From Bacteroidota bacterium (GTDB lineage Bacteria; Bacteroidota; Bacteroidia; Bacteroidales; VadinHA17): a stretch of DNA of 6,813 nucleotides. The translations under genes were made by a program, and so were the position numbers. The stretch lies in NCBI GenBank assembly GCA_030631445.1, contig DAOVLD010000099.1, positions 1 through 6,813 on the forward strand, in the 5' to 3' direction. Positions within the stretch are counted from its first letter, which is position 1. Each line of letters opens with the position of its first letter. Below, one piece after another: positions 1-5,914 of the stretch. The notes under the pieces were generated by a model that saw only the letters and a list, made by a program, of their open reading frames with translations, did no database searches and was not told the origin of the DNA.

Positions 1-1782
1 CAGGCAGTAGGAATAAATTCAGCGGCTTCAATATATTTTAATTCTTCACCTGATTCATTGAATCTTGAAGAGTCGGCAATGTTAGTGGGAATGTTAAAAA
101 ACTCATCATATTATAATCCTTTAAGGAGATATGATGAAACACTTCACAGGAGAAATGTTGTGCTTTCACAAATGGTGAAATATGGGTATCTGGAGAAAGA
201 AATATTTGACTCGGTTAAAACCCTGTCAATTGAGCTTGATTATAAAAAACAAAGCCATGATCTGGGATTAGCTACATACTTCAGGGAATATCTGCGAGTT
301 GCAATGAATAGATCCAAGCCTGAGCGAAGATATTTTTTCACTAAGCAGCAGTATGAAGAAGCAAAATATCAGTGGGAGAATAATCCTCTTTACGGATGGT
401 GTTCTAAAAATAATAAACCTGACGGGTCGGAATATAACCTTTATCGTGATGGTCTGAAGATTTATACTACAATTAATTTCACTATGCAGGGATATGCCGA
501 AAATGCAATAAAAGAGCATTTGGGTAAAGACCTTCAGAAAACTTTTATGGCTTCAGCAGAAAATTACAAGAATCCTCCATTTTCTGATGACCTGGATCGT
601 AACGAAATAGCTAATCTGATGGAAATTACCACCCATCGTACCGAGCGTTATAGAAAATTAAGAAATGCCGGGGTTTCTGAAGATTCAATTAATGCATCCT
701 TTAACCAGCCGATAGAGATGAAGGTTTTTTCCTGGGATGGAGAGATAGATACAGTTATGACACCCATTGATTCTATCAGGTATTACAAGTATTTTGTAAG
801 ATCCGGACTTATGTCAGTGGATCCTCACACCGGATATGTAAAAGCTTATGTTGGTGGTCCTGATTTCAGATACTTCAAATATGATGCAGTAACTAATCAA
901 AAACGACAAATTGGAAGTACTATTAAACCTTTCCTGTATACACTGGCAATGCAGGATGGGTATACCCCTTGTTATCAGGTTCCAAATGTGCCACAAACTT
1001 TTATTGTGAATGATTCAGTCTGGCGTCCCGCCAGTACCGGGCCCAGGGATTTTTGGGGGAAAATGGTGTCATTGAAGTTTGGATTGGCACATTCTGAGAA
1101 TTATGTTTCAGCATGGTTGATTAAAAAATTTAATCCTCAGTCAGTTAGAGATTTAATGCAAAAAATGGGTATTCGTAGTTTTATTGATCCTGTACCATCA
1201 ATCTTTCTTGGCACCTCAGAAGTGTCACTATATGAAATGGTTGGGGCATATAGCACTTATGCAAATAAAGGGATTTATATTAAACCAATTTTTATTACCC
1301 GAATTGAAGATAAAGAGGGGAATCTTATTTCAACATTTAAACCATCATTTAAGGAAGCAATCAGTGAGCCGGATGCTTACCTGATGCTGAATTTGTTAGA
1401 GGGAGTTGTTAAGGATGGTACCGGACGCAGATTGCGCTGGAAATACGAGCTAATGAATGAAATTGGAGGGAAAACGGGTACTACGCAGAACCAGTCTGAT
1501 GGTTGGTTTATGGGAGTAACCCCAAAACTGGTTACAGGTGTATGGTCTGGTTGGCCTGACAGATCTGTCCATTTTGAACGTCTGGTACTTGGATCAGGAG
1601 CAAATATGGCTCTTCCGGTGTTCGGTTTATATATGCAGCAAATTTATAATGATAGTTTGAATGTGACGACTGAAGATGTTTTTGAACCACCACGTGTTTT
1701 TAATATTGAACTCGATTGTGACCAGTACAAAAAAGCAAATCCACAGGATAATTATAATCCGTTTGATGAGGAAATTTATTAG
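1..1782 (+). CDS. mrcA: Class A penicillin-binding protein (PBP1A type), 5' truncated
   Basis: Bifunctional peptidoglycan synthase: a membrane-anchored periplasmic enzyme that polymerises glycan strands from lipid II (GT51 domain) and crosslinks stem peptides (transpeptidase domain). The reading frame is open from base 1, so the first in-frame TTG at 58 is not the start. Codons 1-42 are the end of the GT51 domain (AVGINSAASIYF, then LNLEESAMLVGMLKN and YYNPLRR). The catalytic Glu and the membrane anchor lie upstream of the window. The transpeptidase domain spans about codons 265-545. It has the nucleophile motif S-T-I-K (Ser codon 306, Lys 309; bases 916-927), the SxN motif as S-E-N (codons 365-367) and K-T-G-T (codons 491-494). 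All three active-site motifs are intact. 593 codons are visible; Bacteroidota members are usually about 750-800 aa, so roughly 150-200 residues are missing. The symbol follows the E. coli family name; true orthology to mrcA is not shown. The gene converges on radA. Confidence 0.95.
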   Translation, partial: QAVGINSAASIYFNSSPDSLNLEESAMLVGMLKNSSYYNPLRRYDETLHRRNVVLSQMVKYGYLEKEIFDSVKTLSIELDYKKQSHDLGLATYFREYLRVAMNRSKPERRYFFTKQQYEEAKYQWENNPLYGWCSKNNKPDGSEYNLYRDGLKIYTTINFTMQGYAENAIKEHLGKDLQKTFMASAENYKNPPFSDDLDRNEIANLMEITTHRTERYRKLRNAGVSEDSINASFNQPIEMKVFSWDGEIDTVMTPIDSIRYYKYFVRSGLMSVDPHTGYVKAYVGGPDFRYFKYDAVTNQKRQIGSTIKPFLYTLAMQDGYTPCYQVPNVPQTFIVNDSVWRPASTGPRDFWGKMVSLKFGLAHSENYVSAWLIKKFNPQSVRDLMQKMGIRSFIDPVPSIFLGTSEVSLYEMVGAYSTYANKGIYIKPIFITRIEDKEGNLISTFKPSFKEAISEPDAYLMLNLLEGVVKDGTGRRLRWKYELMNEIGGKTGTTQNQSDGWFMGVTPKLVTGVWSGWPDRSVHFERLVLGSGANMALPVFGLYMQQIYNDSLNVTTEDVFEPPRVFNIELDCDQYKKANPQDNYNPFDEEIY

Positions 1783-1783
1783 G

Positions 1784-1878
1784 AGCAAAGAGCAAAGAGC
1801 AGAGTGCGAAGAGTAAAGAGCGAAGAGTAAAGAGTAAAGAGCAAAGAGCAAAGCGAAGAGTAAAGAGGAAGAAGGAAG
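1784..1878. repeat. Degenerate 7-bp tandem repeat between converging genes
   Basis: About 13 head-to-tail copies of a heptamer fill nearly all the space between the PBP stop codon and the radA stop codon. Units read AGCAAAG (1784, 1791, 1840, 1847), AGTAAAG (1812, 1826, 1833, 1859) and AGCGAAG (1819), plus decayed units such as AGCAGAG (1798), TGCGAAG (1805), a 5-bp remnant at 1854 and AGGAAG-like units from 1866. Most differences are transitions at positions 3 (C/T) and 4 (A/G). The + strand is almost all purine. There is a second level of repetition: the 15-mer GCGAAGAGTAAAGAG occurs at 1806, 1820 and 1853. The unit length is not a multiple of three and no open frame here looks like a gene. 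No hairpin terminator is visible for either converging gene. Confidence 0.9.
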
Positions 1879-1881
1879 CGT

Positions 1882-3249
1882 TTAAGGTTTGAAGATGTTT
1901 TTTATCAGATCTTCTATTCGTGACTGAAAATGGATTTTGATATTAAACTTTGAAGAATCAAGGCCTTTACGGTTATATTTTGAAATATACATTTCGCTAA
2001 ATCCAAGTTTTTCTGCTTCACGAATTCGTTGTTCAACCCTGTTAACAGGCCGGATTTCGCCGGAAAGACCAACCTCACCGGCAAAACATATACGCTTATT
2101 GATTGGTACATCTATGTTTGAGGATAAAACAGCTGAAATAACTGCCAGATCGATTGCAGGATCATTTACTTTTATTCCGCCGGCTATATTAAGAAAAACA
2201 TCTTTAGCAACCAGCCTGAACCCGGCTCGCTTCTCCAAAACAGCCAGTAACATGTTTAACCTTCTCAGGTCGAATCCGGTGGATGACCGTTGAGGAGTTC
2301 CGTATACTGCGGAGCTCACAAGCGCCTGTGTTTCTATAAGGAAAGGTCTGATACCATCAATAGTTGCAGAAATGGATACGCCGCTTAGATTTTCATCGAT
2401 GTGAGAAATTAATAATTCTGATGGATTGTGGACCTCCCTGAGTCCATTGCTCCTCATTTCGTAAATACCCAGTTCGGATGTTGATCCGAATCGATTTTTT
2501 GTTGCCCTAAGGATACGGTACAAATGATTTTGGTCACCTTCAAATTGCAATACTACATCTACAATGTGTTCAAGTGCCTTGGGTCCGGCAAGATTTCCTT
2601 CTTTTGTAATATGTCCGATAAGCAAAACCGGAATAGCAGTTTCTTTAGCATATTTCAGAAGGCGAACAGTACATTCACGTATTTGAGAGATACTTCCTGG
2701 TGTAGAGGAGATGTTTTCTGTAAACATGGTTTGAATAGAATCCACAATCACTAATCCTGCTTTTGTGTTTTCTATTTGTGTAAGAACATTTTCCAGTGAT
2801 GTCTCGGTAAGAATATAACAATTTTCATGATTTGACTTGATACGGCTGGCTCTGAGTTTAATTTGGCTGTTGCTTTCTTCCCCTGAAACATAAAGAATTT
2901 TTAGCTCTTTTAATCCGAGTGCCAGTTGGAGAGCAAGTGTGGATTTTCCTATTCCCGGTTCTCCACCAAGAAGAATAATTGATCCGGGAACTATTCCTCC
3001 GCCGAGTATCCTGTTCAACTCTATGCTGCGAGTATCAATTCTTGATTCTTCAAGGGAAGCTATTTCCTGCAGGGTTATTGGTTTTGCGGTTCCGGTGAAT
3101 GTGTAATTAGTTGTTTTGCCCGCACTATCTTTTCTAACAATCTCTTCAACATAGGTATTCCATTCCCCGCAGGATGGACAACGGCCAATCCATTTTGATG
3201 ATTCAACACCGCAATTCTGACATACCCAGATTGTCTTTGTTTTTAGCAT
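1882..3249 (-). CDS. radA: DNA repair protein RadA
   Basis: Cytoplasmic RecA-superfamily ATPase that drives branch migration of recombination intermediates and aids homologous recombination and repair. At 455 aa it matches the family length (about 450-460). Domains in order: an N-terminal C4 zinc finger with two CxxC pairs (C10, C13, C24, C27; WIGRCPSCGEWNT is typical); an ATPase core with Walker A GEPGIGKST (96-104) and Walker B LVIVDSIQT (166-174); the RadA signature KNRFG (251-255); and a C-terminal Lon-protease-like domain (about 285-455) with DPAIDLAV (363-370) and GEVGLSGEIRPV (391-402). All key residues are present, so it should be active. The start is ATG at 3249, with a purine-rich GAGAAG about 10 bases upstream. 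It lies 7 bp after rfaE2 and is the last gene of the - strand operon. This linkage to envelope genes probably reflects co-transcription rather than shared function. Confidence 0.97.
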   Translation of the reverse strand: MLKTKTIWVCQNCGVESSKWIGRCPSCGEWNTYVEEIVRKDSAGKTTNYTFTGTAKPITLQEIASLEESRIDTRSIELNRILGGGIVPGSIILLGGEPGIGKSTLALQLALGLKELKILYVSGEESNSQIKLRASRIKSNHENCYILTETSLENVLTQIENTKAGLVIVDSIQTMFTENISSTPGSISQIRECTVRLLKYAKETAIPVLLIGHITKEGNLAGPKALEHIVDVVLQFEGDQNHLYRILRATKNRFGSTSELGIYEMRSNGLREVHNPSELLISHIDENLSGVSISATIDGIRPFLIETQALVSSAVYGTPQRSSTGFDLRRLNMLLAVLEKRAGFRLVAKDVFLNIAGGIKVNDPAIDLAVISAVLSSNIDVPINKRICFAGEVGLSGEIRPVNRVEQRIREAEKLGFSEMYISKYNRKGLDSSKFNIKIHFQSRIEDLIKNIFKP

Positions 3250-3256
3250 GGTTTAT

Positions 3257-3763
3257 TTACTTCTCGGGGTGGATTTGTGAAGCAATACCCTTAATAATGT
3301 TGGACGTGGAATATCCCTTAATAAAATCAAGCATCTTAACCTCCCCTCCATTATCTTTAACAATATCATAACCAACAATTTCTTCGGGATTGTAATCACC
3401 CCCTTTTACCAGGATATCAGGCCTGATTTGTTTAATTAATTTGTATGGGGTTTCTTCATCAAACAATACAATATTGTTAACAAAGCTAAAAGCTGCCAGT
3501 GTCAGTGCCCTTGATTCCTGATCAAGCACAGGCCTGCCGTGACCTTTGATCTTTATTACAGATGAATCGGAATTAAGTCCGATAATTAAAATATCACCCA
3601 GATCAGCTGCCCGCGTAAGATATTTAACATGTCCGAGGTGGATAAGATCGAAGCAGCCGTTGGTAAAAACAATTTTTTGGTTTTTAAAACGGTAAATGGA
3701 AAGAAGACGCATGAAATCAATCCCGCTTACAATCTTGGATTTAATGAGCGTATACTTATTCAT
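3257..3763 (-). CDS. rfaE2: D-glycero-beta-D-manno-heptose 1-phosphate adenylyltransferase
   Basis: Cytoplasmic nucleotidyltransferase that joins ATP and D-glycero-beta-D-manno-heptose 1-phosphate to make ADP-heptose, the donor for LPS inner-core heptose. It corresponds to the C-terminal half of E. coli HldE; the kinase domain is absent, so a separate heptose kinase should be encoded elsewhere. Counting from the ATG at 3763 it is 168 aa. The nucleotidyltransferase fold shows FTNGCFDLIHLGH (residues 33-45) with the HxGH ATP-binding motif (HLGH, 42-45), GLNSDSSV (62-69), GRPV and the late YSTSNII (151-157). These separate it from plain glycerol-3-phosphate cytidylyltransferases, the main alternative. 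I chose the ATG because it overlaps the upstream TGA as TGATG, a layout that suggests translational coupling; a GTG one codon earlier (3766) is possible. The preceding gene is a membrane protein and the next is radA. Confidence 0.93.
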   Translation of the reverse strand: MNKYTLIKSKIVSGIDFMRLLSIYRFKNQKIVFTNGCFDLIHLGHVKYLTRAADLGDILIIGLNSDSSVIKIKGHGRPVLDQESRALTLAAFSFVNNIVLFDEETPYKLIKQIRPDILVKGGDYNPEEIVGYDIVKDNGGEVKMLDFIKGYSTSNIIKGIASQIHPEK

Positions 3764-4818
3764 CACTCAGCAGATTTTGATTCTGCCTGAAAAGATAACC
3801 TTTTTCTTTTTTTTCTCTCAAGAAAAATCAATAAAAATGAATAGGCTCCTAAAATTACCACTAAAAGTGTTTGTGATTCATGCGACAATGTTGCATAAAC
3901 TAACCCTTTTTCCCTGCTTATTCCGTATATGGTCAACCCCTTATAAATTATCCAGTGAAAAGCACCAATGCCACCCTGAACAGGAGCTGACATGCCCAGG
4001 CTACCGATAACTAACAGGAATAAACCATCAAGAGCAGTTAAATGTGAAGTTTCAGGGATTGAATAAACAACCACCCAGGTCATAAGAAAATAAATAAACC
4101 ACAATAGAACAGTATAAAAAATGAAAACCTTTCGCCTTTTCATACTGAATACGGTTTTTAATCCTTCAAATATTCCCAGGATGATCTTTTTTGTTTTCTG
4201 ATAAAACGGAAAATCTGAAAATCTTGACCGGTATTGGATAAAAACAATAATCAGGATAATTATTCCTGAAATAATAGCTATCCATATAATGGATGAAAAA
4301 TTTATAGTTGTAATAATTTTTTCGTGCAGTGGATCAAAAACCTGAGTTTTTAAAAACTGACCAAAAAAATCGATCTTGGCAAAAAAGATAATCACCACCA
4401 GCGAAAAAAGGACTATCACATCAATGGTTCTTTCAATAATAACAGTCCCGATCAAAGCATCCATGGGAACTTTATTAGTGCGGTTAAGTGTAGCACAACG
4501 AGTTACCTCACCAAAGCGCGGAAGTGTATAATTTGCAAGGTATCCTGTCATCAAAGCATGAAATGTATCTTTTAGGGACGGTTTATGACCCAGAGGTTCA
4601 ATTAGCATTCTCCAGCGATAGGCTCGTACAACAAATCCCAGGAAACCCAATAAGAGCGAAAGAAATATCCAATAATAGTTTGCATTTTTAAGATCTGAAA
4701 GAAGAGACTGAAAACTAATATTACGGAAGGCAAAATAGAGTAAAATTATTCCCAGGGTAAGAAATAAAAGAAAATTCAGGATGGTTAGTAATTTCTTTTT
4801 CAATTTAAGCAATTTCAA
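3763..4818 (-). CDS. YbhN/AglD2-like (UPF0104) multi-pass membrane protein, flippase-like domain
   Basis: Inner-membrane protein of the family annotated as 'lysylphosphatidylglycerol synthase transmembrane region' or 'flippase-like domain'. The 351 residues contain about eight hydrophobic segments (near 11-30, 48-66, 83-98, 123-146, 173-195, 230-252, 263-280, 315-334) and a basic C-terminal tail after LERKKRKR. Family marks are the LPRFGEVTR stretch (99-107, the conserved P-R-x-GE loop) and PVQGGIGAFHW (279-289). It lacks the cytosolic aminoacyl-transfer domain of MprF, so lysyl-PG synthesis is not supported; transport or flipping of a lipid-linked substrate is a family-level guess. The start is unclear: the only in-frame starts near the N-terminus are TTG (4818, 4812, 4803), a stop sits at 4825-4827, and the next in-frame ATG is at residue 71, inside the conserved region. 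It is the first gene of the operon with rfaE2 and radA, which fits an envelope role. Confidence 0.85.
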   Translation of the reverse strand: MKLLKLKKKLLTILNFLLFLTLGIILLYFAFRNISFQSLLSDLKNANYYWIFLSLLLGFLGFVVRAYRWRMLIEPLGHKPSLKDTFHALMTGYLANYTLPRFGEVTRCATLNRTNKVPMDALIGTVIIERTIDVIVLFSLVVIIFFAKIDFFGQFLKTQVFDPLHEKIITTINFSSIIWIAIISGIIILIIVFIQYRSRFSDFPFYQKTKKIILGIFEGLKTVFSMKRRKVFIFYTVLLWFIYFLMTWVVVYSIPETSHLTALDGLFLLVIGSLGMSAPVQGGIGAFHWIIYKGLTIYGISREKGLVYATLSHESQTLLVVILGAYSFLLIFLERKKRKRLSFQAESKSAE

Positions 4819-4821
4819 TAA

Positions 4822-4851
4822 TGATCATACTGTAAAATATTGCAATGATCA
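4822..4851. promoter_or_regulatory. Inverted repeat TGATCAT-N16-ATGATCA upstream of the membrane protein gene
   Basis: The arms at 4822-4828 and 4845-4851 are perfect 7-bp inverted copies separated by 16 bp, and each arm contains the palindrome TGATCA. It lies just downstream of the candidate - strand promoter and ends 4 bp before the TTG start codon. It could be an operator read as DNA, or a 7-bp stem in the 5' leader of the mRNA close to the ribosome binding region. In this AT-rich spacer a chance match cannot be excluded. Confidence 0.35.
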
Positions 4852-4857
4852 AATTTG

Positions 4858-4865
4858 CAAAGTTA
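4858..4865 (-). promoter_or_regulatory. Candidate promoter -7 element for the membrane protein-rfaE2-radA operon
   Basis: Read on the - strand this is TAACTTTG, a match to the Bacteroidota -7 consensus TAnnTTTG. Transcription would begin near 4850, giving a leader of about 30 nt before the TTG start at 4818. No clear TTG -33 element lies at the expected distance (about 4885), which weakens the call. In its favour, the stretch TAACTTTGCAAATT (4852-4865) matches the opposite promoter at 13 of 14 positions in the direction of transcription. Confidence 0.4.
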
Positions 4866-5040
4866 AAATAAATTTTCAGCCATTTTTAACTTTAGTCATC
4901 TCTAAATGGCAGGTATGTAATCAATTATTTTTCTTCGAAACAATTATTGCGATACAACCATAACACTCACAATTTTCATCCCACTTACTGACAGGGGAAA
5001 GCATTTAAGGTATTATCATAAATATGCAGGATTGTCAAAA

Positions 5041-5071
5041 TTGAAAATTACCAATAATTTTACTAAATTTG
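5041..5071 (+). promoter_or_regulatory. Candidate Bacteroidota-type promoter for the GT5-like gene
   Basis: TTG at 5041-5043 is followed by a 20-bp spacer and TAAATTTG at 5064-5071. This fits the -33 (TTG) and -7 (TAnnTTTG) elements of the Bacteroidota primary sigma factor at near-ideal spacing. Transcription would begin near 5078, leaving a leader of about 20-25 nt before the ATG at 5101. The leader is A/T-rich without a Shine-Dalgarno motif, which is common in this phylum. The position also argues against starting the protein at the upstream TTG at 5032, which would lie before the transcription start. Confidence 0.6.
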
Positions 5072-5100
5072 CAAATTATTATAAAAGCATATTTTATTTG

Positions 5101-5907
5101 ATGGAGAACAAAAAGGTTTTATTTGTTTCTCAGGAAATTACCCCTTACCTGCCCGAGAATGAAATGTCCCGAATTGGACGCTATTTACCTCAGGGCATCC
5201 AGGAAAAAGGCAAAGAGATACGCACTTTTATGCCTAAGTTCGGATGTGTTAAAGAAAGAAGAAATCAACTTCACGAGGTAATCAGGCTATCTGGTATGAA
5301 CGTTATCATTGATGACTCCGATCATCCGCTAATTATTAAAGTAGCTTCCATTCAATCTGCCAGGATGCAGGTTTATTTCATTGATAATGAGGATTATTTC
5401 CAGAGAAAATTTATACTTACTGATAGAAAAGGGGAAGAATTTAGTGATAATGATGAGCGGGCAATCTTCTATGCGCGTGGTGTGCTTGAAACCGTAAGGA
5501 AGTTGAGATGGGCTCCTGACATTGTTCATTGTCATGGTTGGTTTACAAGCTTAGTACCGCTTTATCTTAAGAAAAGCTTTGCTGATAATCCCTTGTTCTC
5601 AGACTCTAAAGTGGTGTATTCGGTATATGATAGTGAATTTAAGAAATCGTTGAATCCTTCGTTTAAAAAGAAACTTCTGCTCGAAGGTATTACTAAAGAT
5701 GATATTAAAATAATTAACGACGCCAATTATTTAAATTTGAATAAGCTTGCCATTACAAATTCGGATGCTGTTATTATGGGAAGTGAGAAAATAAATTCCG
5801 AGTTGAAAACGTTTATTGAGGAATGGGGTATACCTGTTTTGGAGTATGAAGGGGAGGATGAGTATATTGATAAGTATTCCGATTTCTATGATGAACTTAT
5901 ATCTTAA
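5101..5907 (+). CDS. Glycogen/starch synthase-like protein (GT5 N-terminal domain only)
   Basis: Resembles the N-terminal catalytic domain of GT5 glycogen/starch synthases (GlgA), but is a short 268-aa form. The start KKVLFVSQEITPYLPENE (4-21) is the first beta strand and loop of the domain; RYLPQGIQEKGKEIRTFMPKFG (27-48) is the usual helix and strand; VHCHGWFTSLVPLYLK (142-157) corresponds to the HxHDW-type motif of GlgA with Gly for Asp. Two things are missing: the K-x-G-G ADP-glucose loop expected after the first strand, and the whole C-terminal GT-B domain (true GlgA is about 480 aa). Glycogen synthesis is therefore doubtful, and I withhold the glgA symbol. Annotation pipelines call such Bacteroidota proteins glycogen/starch synthase. 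I chose ATG 5101 because family similarity begins there and a promoter sits just upstream; an in-frame TTG at 5032 would add 23 residues of low-complexity sequence. The stop is 7 bp before the DUF4270 gene, so the two are probably co-transcribed. Confidence 0.85.
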   Translation: MENKKVLFVSQEITPYLPENEMSRIGRYLPQGIQEKGKEIRTFMPKFGCVKERRNQLHEVIRLSGMNVIIDDSDHPLIIKVASIQSARMQVYFIDNEDYFQRKFILTDRKGEEFSDNDERAIFYARGVLETVRKLRWAPDIVHCHGWFTSLVPLYLKKSFADNPLFSDSKVVYSVYDSEFKKSLNPSFKKKLLLEGITKDDIKIINDANYLNLNKLAITNSDAVIMGSEKINSELKTFIEEWGIPVLEYEGEDEYIDKYSDFYDELIS

Positions 5908-5914
5908 TACCAAT

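Noticed and set aside
1627..1851. 74-aa - strand reading frame running through the 7-bp repeat
   Set aside because: Its N-terminal half is just the translated heptamer (L-F-A-L-Y-S repeats) and the rest is antisense to the conserved PBP frame.
1784..1878. CRISPR array
   Set aside because: The repeat unit is 7 bp, contiguous and without spacers, and no cas gene is nearby.
1937..2293. 118-aa + strand reading frame opposite radA
   Set aside because: It lies wholly antisense to the conserved C-terminal domain of RadA and resembles no protein family I know.
3696..4010. 104-aa + strand reading frame across the rfaE2/membrane protein junction
   Set aside because: Antisense to two well-supported genes, with low-complexity Phe/Ser stretches and no recognisable motif.
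4879..4910. Inverted repeat GCCATTT-N18-AAATGGC as a terminator or operator
   Set aside because: The stem is perfect but short and A/T-rich with a long loop, no gene ends there, and it does not align with either promoter element; chance is a fair explanation.
5032..5100. N-terminal extension of the GT5-like protein from the TTG at 5032
   Set aside because: The extra 23 residues are low-complexity, the stretch contains the -33 and -7 promoter elements, and family similarity begins at the ATG at 5101.
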